A DNA stretch of 64,000 nt, from contig NC_092809.1 of assembly GCF_040954645.1 (NCBI RefSeq), forward strand, positions 132,111,914 through 132,175,913, given 5' to 3'. The notes below the pieces were generated by a model that saw only the letters and a program-made list of their open reading frames with translations, was not told the DNA's origin and ran no database searches. Made by a program: the position numbers and the translations under genes. Of the stretch, positions 30,216 through 44,708 are shown piece after piece. Source of the stretch: Diabrotica undecimpunctata. Lineage: Eukaryota; Arthropoda; Insecta; Coleoptera; Chrysomelidae. Within the stretch, counting starts at the first letter, position 1, and each line of letters begins with the position of its first letter.

Positions 30216-30689
30216 AGTTGTGCAGTAATCGCTCCAATTAATTAGTGAGAAATGTTATGAAATATACGGTCTAAATGTCTGACAAATGAAAAACAAGTAA
30301 AATTTTAATGTTCAATGCAAACGACAGCAAAGATCCATCAAACTATCGTTCTAGACAATAAATTGATTGGTTACAAGGTTGTGTACATGATATATTATTT
30401 ATACTATAGGTATCGTAAAGTAAACAGTTTTCAACGACAGCCTTAAATTAGTGGATCAATTTGGGCGTATCGACCAATTTTGCTGGTGAACGGTTTCTGA
30501 GACAATAAAAAACCACTTGAGTCAATGATATAAGATGATGATGAATTGAACGAACCTGGAGTTAAACTTTCTCGCTAACACGCAATAGATTGAGAGAGAG
30601 AGAGTTTTTGAAATAGCATAAAAATATCCTAAGCGCAGGATCGCTTATCCTTTTTATACTTTTCTCACATTTGCTTACTCCGGATAATA

Positions 30690-31149
30690 AGCGCAATCCG
30701 AAGGAGTTTGTATCGTTTCGAGGCCGTGGACAACACAAGTATCCACTGGGACCTAAGAGACGAAACAGTGGACTTCATCCGGCGAACGTACTCCGAAGAA
30801 GGCGAAGACTGTCCTATCAGCCGGAAAGGTAATGGGCACCGTTTTCTGTGGTTACCTGAATCACAGGGCTCCCCTATGCCGAATTATTGGACCGATTCGT
30901 CACCGAATTGCAGAAAAAACGGCCCCACTTGGCGACGAAAAAAGTTCTCTTCCACCATGACAACGCACCGGCTCACACCTCTGCCGTCGCCATAGCCAAA
31001 TTGGGAGAATTGGAACACGACTGCTATCACATCCACCGTATACTCCAGATTTGGTTCCGTGTCACATCTTGTTTCTTGACTTGAAAAAGTCACTGGGCCA
31101 CTTTTCCAGTTTTTTTTGTAGGCTAAGTACTTATCGGACCGCCCTCGTA
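30690..31149 (+). mobile_element. 5'-truncated mariner with right terminal repeat
   Basis: Frames with shifts give RDETVDFIR, a mangled SAGKVMGTVF-like part, then DRFVTELQKKRPHLATKKVL and FHHDNAPAHTSAVAIAK, the HDNAPAH block holding the second catalytic Asp. The element ends with the irritans-type terminal repeat GGCTAAGTACTTATCGGACC...CCCTCG (31121-31147) followed by TA. The matching left end was not found. Confidence 0.75.
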
Positions 31150-31690
31150 TCTTTCAATTTGTTATGTAATTATCAATAAGCTCGTTTAGACGAGCAATTT
31201 TGGGTGTTACACTACCATTAATACAAACAAGGTAACATGAAAATATAATAAAAATTTTCGAGACAACGACCGTCACAAGAGATCAAGGAAAAAAAATCTC
31301 TGAAAAAAAGACGCATGCGCCCTCGAAGAACCATGAAATAGAGACAAAATAAAAAAATATATATAAAAACACCGATGATAGAGCAAGGATAAAGAACTTA
31401 ATAACATTAGGTCAAAGTTAAAAGGACAAATAGACTTTTACGTGATATATTGGAATATTTTCAGCAGAGTATGGGACGATTGGGCTAGACAAAGTCCAAT
31501 TCTGACGTCACTGGCGCCAATGTCGGTAAGCATTGGATCTGCAGTTCAGTTGGGTTCATAAGCAGTTAGCCAGGATCGAAACCATGTACTATGGTTACTA
31601 TGGTAACCCACCAACTTTGCTAAAAAAAAATAATATATATCAGCTCCAATATTGAAAGAAATTTAATGTACCATAGAAAACGTGAGTTCT
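31150..31690. other. intergenic, nothing recognised
   Basis: AT-rich with no supported feature. Confidence 0.5.
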
Positions 31691-32060
31691 ACAGAGTCAA
31701 CTGATGATCAGAGCATTGAACATATAACTTCTTTTCCATATATTAAAGACACTACCAAGATTTTCTAGATTATTTAAACCTGTCATTGATGTAAAAATTG
31801 CCAATAGATCTGCCTTAACTCTTAATATAATTGTATCTGATATTAAGGACAAAACACCAAGAGCCAGTGTCTCCAGTATTGTGTACAGCATCCCTTGTGT
31901 AGATTGCAATTGGACATATATTGGACAAACTTTCTGTAGAATAAAAGATCGAATTGCTTCACATAGAAGTGATTATGTGCTATAAACTGAGCGGTGTAGC
32001 TTAACTGATCATGTAGTAAACAACAACAACCACCACTGTTACTTTTTTCAGCCAACATAA
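31690..32060 (+). pseudogene. Penelope-like element GIY-YIG fragment
   Basis: The plus strand reads FKPVIDVKIANRSALTLN, then TPRASVSSIVYSIPCVDC and NWTYIGQTFCRIKDRIASHR. The 'VYxIPCxDCxxxYIGQT' block is the GIY-YIG endonuclease of Penelope-like retroelements. A TAA follows SDYVL. It lies within about 380 bases downstream of the MRG15 stop on the other strand. Confidence 0.7.
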
Positions 32061-32435
32061 ATTATTCGATGAGTATGAATAAATTGATACAATGCTTACT
32101 TTTTGAAAAGCCCCGGTTTTCAAATTAAAAAAAAACTTTCAAATCAATTCCTATTTCATTACATGTTGTATTAAATTAAGCTATTAGATGAAAGATTGCG
32201 TCCGCTAACTTATTCTTACAAATAATTTATGACTTAATAAATAAAGACATTTTGATTGGCAGTTTGATAATCAAATTTGACAATGATGCTCCGCATCATC
32301 GTCCGAAAGTAATTTCATTCTTAGCGTTAAACCTCTATAACTCTGTCTTAAAACTACATCCCGAAAACAACATGTAAATTCTTTGGATACGGAGCTGCAT
32401 TAATCGCAACTATCCCAGTCGAGTTCGTCCTGATA
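32060..32435 (-). other. MRG15 3' UTR and flank
   Basis: AT-rich, without a clear AATAAA on the minus strand. The small hairpin ATGATGC GGA GCATCAT (32282-32298) is the only structure seen. Confidence 0.45.
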
Positions 32436-32749
32436 TCACAGAGCCTTCCTATGGTATTCAGGAGAAGCATTCCCGTAATCTTGAAGGCTAAACAACTGTG
32501 CACTATTCTTTACTAAATACTTCAAGAAGTCTTGTACGTTTTGTAGCAGTAATTGTATGCTTCGTTCATCTAATGGCGTGTAAGCTAGCATGGCACCTAG
32601 TTTGACGAATAGACGTAGAAGATGGATTGCTCCGTAAATGTCTGACATCGGCTTATCGGGGTAATTCTGGAGGATTTCGGCGTATTGTGGTCTTTCGAAT
32701 TTGTAAAGGAGTTGAGTGCCTAACATGACGTTGAAGTATTCTTTTATAC
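32436..32749 (-). CDS. MRG15: MRG15 exon 4 (core of MRG domain and stop)
   Basis: The acceptor is TTTCTAG. It encodes the hydrophobic MRG core and ends PEYHRKAL then TGA at 32438-32436. The 3' UTR that follows contains a small hairpin (ATGATGC GGA GCATCAT, 32282-32298). Confidence 0.93.
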
Positions 32750-35700
32750 CTAGAAATAATTTAAAAAAATACAATTATATTAGAAAAAATTAAATATTTC
32801 AGTTACACAGTTGGTAAGGTCTAAGCTAAAACTACGTTTCCGAATTAAAATTGTTTAGTGTTTAATTTCCAGATACTGCATCATTCAAATATCGTTCAAA
32901 AAGAAGCAATTAAAGACACCGGTCCCAAAATAAAATCGAATAAACAATAAATTATAATAAACCACTCGAGAAGCTATCGAGAAAAGAAAAATCTAAGAAA
33001 AGGAACAAATCAATATAGAGAAACAAAACGGTCATACAAGTAAATAAAAATGTGAAGATATTAAAAACAATGAATTCCATTTTAAGAGCAACAGAAAAAA
33101 ATCTATTATATAAAAATGCATCTCTATTTCCCCATGTCATGGCATTGATAATGACAACGACTTTACCGATTTCAGTCATCTTTTTTTAAACTTCCTTTAA
33201 GGACCAGCACTCCAACCCATACAAAAAATGGAAAAGACCATTGTTTTCAAAATCTTCATCTTTGTTGTATAGTCATGTTGTGACTTTTATAGACTTAGAA
33301 CAACTCAAAGGGCTATTGAGCGAATCACTGTAAATGTAAGCTTAAGAGATCATAAAATAAACGAAGATCTAAGAAGAAAAATCAAAGTAGATATTATCGA
33401 AGCCATCGCAAAATCTAAGTGGAAATGGGCAGGGCATATGGCAAGAGAGAACAAAGAGAAGTGGACAGACTAATACATAAAAGATACATAGGAGGCACAA
33501 AAAAAAATGAATCGACGACATTAAAGAAAAGAAGAAATTAATACCAGATAGCTCAAAACAGACAAACATGGAAAACACAAGGGGAGGCCTATGTCATAAG
33601 AGTGGACCAGAAGAAACTATTACAGAAAGAGAAGATATCTAAGTTCACACAAAAATTATCATGGTAATCTTCTTTCAACCTAAAATCTTCTATCAGCTTC
33701 CTCTTCGACACGGAAAAATAGGTCATGAAAGAAACAGACAACAAAAAATCAAAGAAGCAGCTCTTATCTTACTAAATGATGAAAAATGTGTAGCAAGCAT
33801 ATTAATAAATTTAGCAGGATCTGGTGACCAATACTAAAACAAGCAATAAGAATACACCAACACTAACAAATTAATAGCAGGTGAGAGATAAATCTCTCTG
33901 GTCTAAACACTGGTTTAAATGCAGTTATATAGAACTTTTCAGAGCAGCAGTAGATAGAGTAAAGATAGTGATGATGATATCCAACCTCCGATCGGGAGAC
34001 GGCACCTAAAAAAGAAGAAGAGAGAGACATCATCTATAATCAATTATAACACAAACCTTAAATACAGAAAGTTCAGAACAGTCAGAAACTTCACCAAAAA
34101 AAACATCAAATGTGGTTTAATCCCATATAAAATAATATACGTCAAAATATAAATATTTTTTAAAACTGAAGTTGTGGTTAACTCCCATTAAAGATAGTAA
34201 ATAGATTTATTTAATTATTTATACCTACAGTAGAAGCCACAGTTAGAATGCAGTGTAGGTCTTACGGCGCGCAGCGATGCCGCTCATGTCGGCACAGTGG
34301 TAGGTGTATGGTAGTTTGGCTATAGACTGATATATCAGGACCATACGCGCTTCGTTTCAAAAATCTTTACTTACTAATTTAACTGAGTTAAATAAGAGAA
34401 TAAACAAAAAAAACAAATTAATTGTATAAAAAATGCCTGTATACATAAAATATCTAATACCTCGTAAATACTTATATAAATATATACAAAAAAAATTCAA
34501 GTAGTTTACCCTATACGACACGATAAATATACATACATAAAATACACAAGAAGATCATAACTGAAAGGTACTGTACGTACAGTATTAAAAAAAACAAATG
34601 AGCATTAAATCTGAGATATTTCTCTTTAATTAATACTAATCGCAATCCATATGTAAATCGTCCTCATCCGTTGAATCATCTATATTAATTATCACCGCTT
34701 CAATATCTTCCTGCAAATTTTTCACCGCTAACATTTTTTCTTCTACTTTCTTGGCGTGATTCACATAATTATGCCACTGCTCTTTAGATACGGGTTGGTA
34801 AGATTCTTTGATCAACCGTTCTACTAGTTTTTCTTTAAAATCGACGTTGTTTGAAGCCACATACCTTTTCACTTGACTCCACACTATCTCAATCGGGTTC
34901 AGCTCGCAATGGTAAGACGGCAGTCGCAAAATCTTAACGCCATATTTTTCCGCAATTGTTTCAATTTTGTACTTGTCGTACTTGTCTCTATCCAACTTGT
35001 TGTTATCAACAGGTCCTCGAAGACACTTTGTCTCAGGACCATGTAACCGATGTAGAGCCATACGTTGCCATATTACCAATTCCAACGGTAACTTAAACAT
35101 CCTAATTTATAATAACATATAATGTAACATATCTATACATTAATAACATTTAAAGGGTTTTCACCCATATATTTTAGTGGCTCATAGCATGTATAATTTG
35201 TTACACTGATGATGGAATTTACATTCCGAAAAAGTTCTGTAATGTATTTGTGATATAGCCCGTTTGGGTATTTTATTATATACCTTTTACTAAGGATTTG
35301 AAATAACATTTTTTGAGCTTTCATAGTTTTTGCCAACAAGTTTTTGGTCTAAAAGTCAGTATTCAAATCAGCAAAGAGACATGTTTGTTTGAGTGGACAA
35401 TGGGAATTAAAACTGATTCGCTTCTCCTAATGACTTTATGATCTTTATTTCCCAAAGACTATGTTCACAATGGAAGCTATTGAAAATTGATAAATATAGA
35501 TAAGCGATCGACAATGAGTTTTTGATATATTTTACTTTTTTATATTATTTTTCTTCATGTTATTGTTTAGTCCGACAATGTAACTCTCTTATTTATACAT
35601 GGATGATTGAATTATGATTTATTTGAAACAATAATGATAGTCTTTTATACAACTGTTGTTGCAATTGGTGTGTGCGCGTATATTCCAGCTATGATTCTTA

Positions 35701-36458
35701 AATCCGGTCCTGATGCGCCGCTCGGGGCAAACCGGCAACGTGGTCGACCGTTCTCTCATAAGAAATACATTGTCTATCTTACCTGCACTGCATTCTAACT
35801 GTGGTTTCTACATTAGTTGAAAATACTAATGTTGATAATTATTTCTAAATTCGAACTAATTATATAAGCAAATTAATATTTGTCATTTGAATATTATTTA
35901 TGTCCCGTTAAAATTATGGTAACTGTAAACAATCTTGTTTATCATTGTAATGATATATCATTACATCAAAATATAGAAAGTCTGTAATCCACATTCAAAT
36001 TATTTGCATAAATACGTTTTGTTTTTCCATATAAATAAATTCTAACAAGTTTGTTGAAAGACCATATGTGGTAAGCGTGAATGTTTCTAGTCTTCTGGCT
36101 ACTTGCATAACAGGTATTTGCGTTCCTTTATGCGATCCTGACACGTTGGTAGATGGCTCTCGATCTCTCGTTCCATCCCATTAGTCGCCTTTTACGACAG
36201 GCAGAGACCAGAACCAGCGCAGTATTATCTCTTCTTCTTCCTTTATATACACAATTTTGCTTGTTTATTGACGGATTGTTGCCTCTCAGTATTATTTCGA
36301 CTGTAGAAATCTAGGCCACCGCTAAACAGCCTACAGCGATCTTTCCTGTTCATAAAGAAGCTAAACTGAAGAAAAATGTCAAGAAATGAAATAATGAATA
36401 GGTCATCTAGACAAGATACGGTTCAAACCCAGAAAACGAATAGTCGATAATTAGAAAA

Positions 36459-36511
<53 letters not shown>

Positions 36512-39500
36512 GGGATTCTACAGTATTCACTGCCTCCCCTGGCTCAACCGTTTCCATCTCTCTCTGTTGTTCCATTCTCCATCGTTTAGTCCTCTCTTAC
36601 TCATGGCGTCGTCTACTTCGTTCCTCCAGGATTTTCGGGGTCGTCCTCTTTTCCTCCTTCCTATGGGGCTCCATTCGGTTATTCTCTTTATCCATCTGCT
36701 GTCGCTAGTTCTTCTTACATGTCCATACCACTTTAGTCTTTTTTGTTCTATATATGTTAGTATGTCTGTTTCTATTGATGTTCTTTGCTTTATTTCGTCA
36801 TTACTTCTCCTATCCATTCTTGTTACTCTGCAGCATCTTCGCAGGCATTCCATCTCTGTTGCTACTATCTTACTGCTGTTTTTCTTGTTTATGATCCAAT
36901 TTTCAGCCCCATATGTCATAATACTTCGCACTAATGTTTTATAAATCTGCGTTTTTGTCTTCATATTTAGGTGTCTATCCCACCATACTGAGTTAAGTTG
37001 TCGGATTGCTGTTCTTGTTTGTCCTAATCTTTGTGTAATTTCTTCCTCTGTTGTTGCCTTTTTCGTGATTATAAACCCCAGGTATTTGAATTTATCCTTT
37101 CCTTTGATTGTTACGTTGTCATCAATCTGTAGATCTTCTATGTCTTCTTCACTTGTAGATAGGTACTCTGTTTTCGCGAGGTTAATATCTAGGCCAGCCT
37201 TGGTATATTCTTCTTGTAGTTTCTTCATCATGTAGCTGAGGTCGTCTTGGTCTTGTGCAATCACTACTTGATCGTCTGCAAAACTTAATGTATATAGGTA
37301 TTCGTTCCGTACCGGTACTCCCATGCCTTCGCATTTTCTTTTCCATGTAGTCAAGGCTTTCTCTAAGTATATTTTGAATAGGGTTGGAGATGTGGAACAA
37401 CCCTGCAGGAGCCCTTTTGTTGTGGTGAAGTCTCCTATGATTCTTGTTCCCATTTTAATGGACACTTTATTTTCTTTATACAGAGCTTTTGTAGCTTCTA
37501 TGAGTTCCGTCTTTATTTCTAATTTGTACATTGCCTCCCATAGTTCTGACCTTGGTACAGAGTCATACGCCTTTCTCAGGTCCACAAATGCCAAGTGTAT
37601 ATCTCTATTTTTTGCTTTTTTCTTTTCCAACAGTTGTTCCAGTGTGTATATGTGGTCTATGCATGATCTTCCTGCCGTGAAGCCTGCCTGATCCTCTCCG
37701 ATTTTGCCTTTTATCGCTTGCTCTATCTTTTCTCGCAGTATCTTCCCATATAATCTTCCTATTGATGATATTACGCTTATTCCTCTGTAGTTTTCGCATC
37801 GTTTTCTATCTCCTTTCTTAAATATGAGATATCTTAATGAGAAAACACTTCTTTGTGAAAAGTCCTAATATCGGTATGAATCAAGCCTCCATAGATATTT
37901 AATTAGTGAAGTAGACATCACATAGGGATAATTGTACGGATAATGATAATTATGGGATGACTAGGCCGCAGACGACAGAACTTATCTAAATTGGGTTAGA
38001 TAAAAAGTAAAATGCATAAAATGAAGGCAGTACATACACCAACACTAGATAACAAACAAATTGTTTGTCAGATAGATATAACAAAGAATATGACTAGCCA
38101 CACAATAACCTTATGGACATACTAAAGACAAAATATAAGATATCGATCACCTAAGATATTACATTATTTTTGTGTATATACATAAAATATCAAAAACATT
38201 ACATATCGAATTGGGCGTAAACCCTATAACGCTTTACTCACCTTTGATAATTTCAATTGTAGCGGACTCCTTACTCGAATTATTCGATTTCGTCGATTTC
38301 TTATAAGTTAAATAATTTTCCAAAATTTGATCTACACTATTTTTAGCTGGTAAATTGAATAATTTCCTTTGCCTCGTAATGACGTCCCAGTCGTCAACTA
38401 ACCACGGCTTTAATTCATCCGGAATCTTTACTTTCACTTCGACTTTGCTTTGATATTGCTCTTCAGCTTCGACGGATGGATCCAGACGTCCTCGTTTCTT
38501 TTTAGGAACGTCCGAACTGGAATCTTGACCACTGGATGGTGTTGTAACTTCCTTTTTCTTTGTGCCTTTAAAATATATTTAACGATTATATACAGTTTGT
38601 TGACGGGAGTTTTAAAGATATTTAAAGAAATCTATGAATATTAATTCATGATATATCGCACCATTTGGTGTCTGAACTAGACATATCAAATAAGTAGAAG
38701 TAATTCTAGATGGCGCAACGGTATATCCATCTAACCAAATGAGTTATACCACAAAAGCACATAATAAAAGAGAAAAACTAACTATACTGACTATGCGTTT
38801 TGTTTGAAGCAGATCATAGAAAAGAAAACAGTAAAAATCAGGAAGTACATATAACTTTTGTTGATGTGGAAAAGACCTAGGATACAGAGCCAATAACACA
38901 ACTTTAAGAAGTACTTCGAGATGCCAATATAAATCACACGCTCATAAGTGCATTACAAAACTAGGGGTTGAAAGGGTTATGTCAAGGTTACTGCATTTCT
39001 TCAACACTGCGTCACGTCACAGCAAACGATAAGTAAGATATGGAATACATGACAAGGAAGTTGGCTGAAGAATATCGGATATGGGGATTAACCAACAGGC
39101 ACAGCAAATCTTATACTAGATAACAAGGAGATAAGAACTGTTGATGAAATACAAGTATCTAGGAACAATATTCAATCGAGAAGGAACACATGATTAAGAA
39201 ATTAACACCAGAATAATACAAACTAGGAAGGCTATAGGATGCCTTAACGGAACTCTCTGGAATGAGAATATAACAAAGAAGAGAAGAAACTCTGTTAAAA
39301 AGTAAGCTATTATACGGATTTGATACGTGGCGATTACCAGAGAGATGCCGAAAAAAGATAGAAGCCACAGTAATGGATGTAATAAGAAGCAGGTTGAGGA
39401 AATTCGAGAAAGAAGAGGGCAAGAAATGAAGAAATCAGGGATCGCATGGGAATAGAAGGTACAATAATGGATGGCATTCAACAAAAGCAGCTCGTATGGT

Positions 39501-42500
39501 ACGAGTATGTATAGCGAATAGAAAACAAGTACTCGCATGGACACCTACAGGAAGACAGAAGACAGGAAGACAGAAGACAGGAAAACCGAAGGAAACATGG
39601 ATGGAAGGATTAAGAAAATCAATGAGCTCCAAAGAACTTTGAACAAGAGAACGACAATGGAACAACCGAAATGAATGGAATTTAGAAAAATAGCACATAG
39701 ATGAGCAGCGTATCAAGAAAAATAGTACATGGATGAGCAGCATATAAAGCGTCGAGCTCTATTTAGAGACGATAACATACCGATTAATCTCAAACGGAAA
39801 CACTGTCCCTAACAAAAAACAATACCTCAAAACTAAAATAGCACAAAGGAGGATGGAGCGTTCAATGATATGAGTAACAATCAAAGACAAGATGAGAAAA
39901 GACCTATGAAACAGAACCAGAGTTACAGATGTTGTGGAGAGAACTTGCAGATTGAAAGAGATACGGGCTGGCCACGCGACAAGGATGAAGGATGGAAGGT
40001 GGATACGCAAGTTAACCGAATGGAGACCAAGAACAGATAAATGAAACAGAGGAAGACCACCTACACGATGGCAAGATGATCTGCGAAAAATTGGATCCAT
40101 ACTACACAAGACCATGTACTCTGCACGAATTAATAAATCGTCACATTAAGAACTATGTTTCACAAAATTGACCCGATTTAACCAATCATTATTTCAATGA
40201 AATTATACTAAAAAGCGTTTATATAGCCGTAGAAAAAACAAAACCCTGCAAACAAAAATTACACAAACATGAACAGCTCAATCTCATCAGTTTTATATTT
40301 CTTAGGACAAAAACAAAATGCCTTATAAAGAAAAGGTTAAGAATCATGAGAAAACGTCTACGATAAACTCGTCAACAAATGGGTTTATCGTAGACGTATA
40401 TATTTTCATATATACATACTTTGGGATGAAAAGTAGATACATATACCTTTTTTTCAAAAATATTGTCATTAATATTGAAAAAGCATATAAATCTTATCTG
40501 ACTACTTCTCGGTGTTGATAATTTATAAAATTACAATAAACTGGCAATAACCAATTTTAATGTTTTCTGATAAAGTACAGGCTTTTTGCACCGATATAAA
40601 AATTTGTTGTTTGTAACAGCTTTTCATACTCAAGTCTTCAATTAACTGTAGTAGTCATAATACTCTCGATACTAGTATAAAATACTAAATAAAAATTTAC
40701 CACTTAAATCCGTATTTAAAGAATTCATGTTTTCGGGCACTTTTTTTGACAGCGTAATTAGAAACAAACTTCAATTATTAATGACATTTGTAATTAAAGC
40801 AAGCTTATGAACGGATTTTTATTTGTACAAATCTGTGCACCATTGGTATTTCACAATAGACCGGTCAAGATGTTTATATGTTTATGTTTGCGATAAAATA
40901 ATTAATTGAAAAAAAAGGGTGCACAAAGACAACAAAATATATACAGGGAGTTTCATTAATGTATGTAAATATTTTAATTCTACAATTTTTACAAAACACA
41001 AAATATTGCTCCTTAATGAATTACAGGATGTACACTCGTTATCAAATAGACTATTTCTTAAAAAAGAAAAGAATATAATAAATATGTACATTTTCAACTG
41101 AGAAATCACCTTGAACGACATTGAAAGTAGTAGGTGTGGGTTTTGGTGTGAAATGATTTTCATAGATATATGTTCAAACTGCCCGCCGTGCTCTAAAGAA
41201 CTCTATTCGTCCGGGAGCACATAAGATAAGTGGATTTAGCTAACATAAAGTCTCTAGATATTCTAAACTTAGTGAGAGAAATAGGAATTCGTAAGCTGCT
41301 CTGAGAAAACGTTAGAAAAGGCGAGAAAGATACGCACAATAGACAGTCGTCGCAGTGTAGCTTCTACCTTAAAAGTAACAACAGCATCTATTTCTACATT
41401 CTAAGCTTCTTCTTCTTTTTATGTAGACATGACTCTGTCTGTTTCTCAATCTGCCTTCAGTAAGTTGTCCTTCCATCGATTATATGGTCTTCCTACTGAT
41501 CGTCTTCCTATTGGGGAACCGTCTTTTGCCGTCTTTACTACTCGATTTTTTGTCATTCGGCTTATATGATCGTTCCAATGTACTTTTCTATTTCTTACGC
41601 AGTCCTTGATGTTCTCCACCTTGCATCTACGTCGTATATCTGTACTTCCAGCTCTGTTCCATAGTGCCTTACCATCAATTTTTTTAAGTGTTTTCATCCC
41701 TGCTGTTTCTAACCTCCTTTTTGTCCCTCTGTGTCAGGTGGTGTTTCTGCCGCATATGTTATTATTGGTCTGATGACTGTTTTGTAAATTCTGTCTTTCA
41801 TTTCTTTCCCGATATTTTTATTTCTCCATATTGTTTAATGCAGGCAACCTGCGGCTCTGTTTGCTCTACTCACTTGATCTTCCACTTCTGTTTTCCGTAG
41901 CTAGATAATGTGATGCCTAGATATTTAAACTCCACCACTTGTTCTATTATCTGACCTTCCAGCTATAATTTACATCTTGCTGTTATCCATGCATTGTGTC
42001 TTTTTTAAGGAAATTCACATATTAAATTTTCTGACGGTTATATTAAATTGGTGCAGCATACGTTGTAAATCATGGAATCCACGTTTCACTTTGGAGAGTA
42101 GTATTGCGTCGTCTGCATAGCAGATTATTTTAAGTTGTTTTTCTCCCATTTGGTATCCTTTCTTAGTTCTTACTTTTTAATTATTTCATCCATAATCAGG
42201 TTGATTAATAGAGGACTCAGGAAATCTCCCTGTCTTATCCCATTGCCAGGTTCAATCGGGTCGGTTAGTTCTTCTTCTTCTTCTACTTTTATTGTGTTGT
42301 ATTGGTAGATATTTTCGATCATTTTGATTATTCCTAGAGGTATCTCTCTTGCACATAATAAGTGGATCCTTTAATTTGATCCGGTCAAATGCCATCTTAA
42401 GGTCCACGAAACGTAGATATGCGGGTTTGTTGTATTTTAATGATTTCTTTTGCACTTGCCTCATTATAAATATAGCGTCGGTGCAGGGTCTTCTCGACGT

Positions 42501-44622
42501 AAAACCTTGTTGTTCTTCTGCTAGTGTTCTGCTAGAATTTCACTCAATTTATTTATTATCACTTTGGTTGTTAATTTTAGTGTTGTGTTTAATAAATTAA
42601 TTCCTCAATAAATTTAGTAGTTGTTTGGTCAGATCTGGTCCTCCGTACTTTAGGAGTTCGTTTGGTATTCTGTACTCACCAGGTGATTTTCTGTTTTTTA
42701 ATTTCCTTAATGCTTCCTTGACCTCTTCCTCCTCAATATTTATTTCTTTGCTTGTCGTCACTTCTTGAGCCAATAGCTCAATTCCGGCTTTACGATTGGT
42801 CAAATTGCAACCTTAATTGCAGCCAATAGTATTGCCGAAATTGAAGCTCAATTCCAGCTTTACGATTGGTCAAATGGCAACATAATTGCAGCCAATAGTA
42901 TTGCCCGAGATTGAGCACTGGCAATGGCAGAGCGCCATGGAGCACTTGACCTACTTAATTTCATATAAGTATAGGTGCACGAAGGCCAAAAGTCTGTTCT
43001 GGTCTGAACAGGGCTTCGCAGAACCAGGCTTCTTGGCATTAGAGACCTTCTGGTTGATTTAGTTCCCAGAAACTCTGCTCTTTATTGCACCTAACCGCTA
43101 TCCTTTTATTTCAGGATTTTTCTAAGTTCTCTAGCGAGACTTAGTCTAATTTGTATTTAAATTGTATTTATTTCAGCTTTTTTGACTTAGGATATTTTCT
43201 GACAAATTATTTCTTTTCCTTTAGGGACTTTGAAATATTTTCGGATCTAAAATAACAGGATATTTTTCTAATATTTATTTTCTTTCAGGGACTTTGAAAT
43301 ATTTTCAGACCGAAAAGAATAATTTTACTATTTTATTTCTCTTTTAGGGACTTTGAAATATTTTTAGTATTTTATTTCTTTATTGACTTTGAAATATTTT
43401 TGTTATAAAAATAACACACTACACTTTAGGTCTCATCGACTTTTTGATTTCGACTTGCTTTGTGTTGATATTTCGTTACATGTATTTGTTGATTCGTCCC
43501 GAAGTCACCACGACAAACACTTCTATCACATTTTGGACGAAATCGACATAGTAGAAATTACACTTTTTTTCCGAAATTTTTGGGACTTTTTCACTTTTTC
43601 AAATTTTCACTTTTTTTCATTTTTACTTTTTTGCATTAATTAGTCTTAGGTGTGATAACTAATAACTTTCTCTTACAGATTCTTAGTTCTAAGACTAATT
43701 AAGTTGGTCATTGGGTATGTCATTTAAAGAGGAACCATAGCTTTGTAAATAAAAGTATTTATTAATGAGATAGGATGGATAGGAATTCTCAATCAGAATA
43801 TTTCTAAGTAATTGAAGGGATTCCCTTCGATTAACCGGATTTAACCGGCAGCAGCTAAGAATCTAAGAGTGGTAACCTCATTATATTTTTAAATATTACT
43901 ATATTTCAATCTTAATCAATTTAATAATGTTACCTAAAGTTAAAATTAAATTTAACTAATAATATACTGTTGGAAGTGATCTTATGATCTTGTTAGTTCT
44001 CTGCAAATTAATGTTTTTTACTTAAGCTTTTTTACTTAATTTTTATATACATGTACAATTATCACATGGTCTTTTGCTGTGCTAAGTTTGAGTCAATTTG
44101 TAAACTGTATTTAGTTTCAATTAATTGTGTATACAACACAATCTTATAATGTCCATTATTGTCGTAAGCTTCTTTACATATTTAATATCATTGACTGCTA
44201 CATGTTTTTAAGGTAACACACTTATAATAACTTTTCTATGGATGTTTGGTTTTTCATATTGTTTGTTTTAGATGAACTGATGATGCTTTCTGATTAGAAA
44301 CCGAAACGTCTTCAATAAATAGATGAAGTAGCCACCTTCTTTGTCTTTTTTCTCTCAGTAAAAATCACTGCTTACATGTAAGCAGTGATTTTTACTTACC
44401 AAACTAATTTTTATTTGGTAAGTTAACAAAAATTGTTTTTTTCTTTTTAGTTCAACCTTGTAAGTATTTTGTCTTTTTTAGCTCTTGATAATAATTGTAA
44501 ACACAATTGAAAGATCGAGAATAAAAAAATAGTTAACCAATAGCCCTATTATTGACTCCAACCCATCCAAAACAGTTATATATTTGTTCCAAACGAGTCA
44601 CAAGTACTTCTTTTTTCTTATT

Positions 44623-44708
<86 letters not shown>

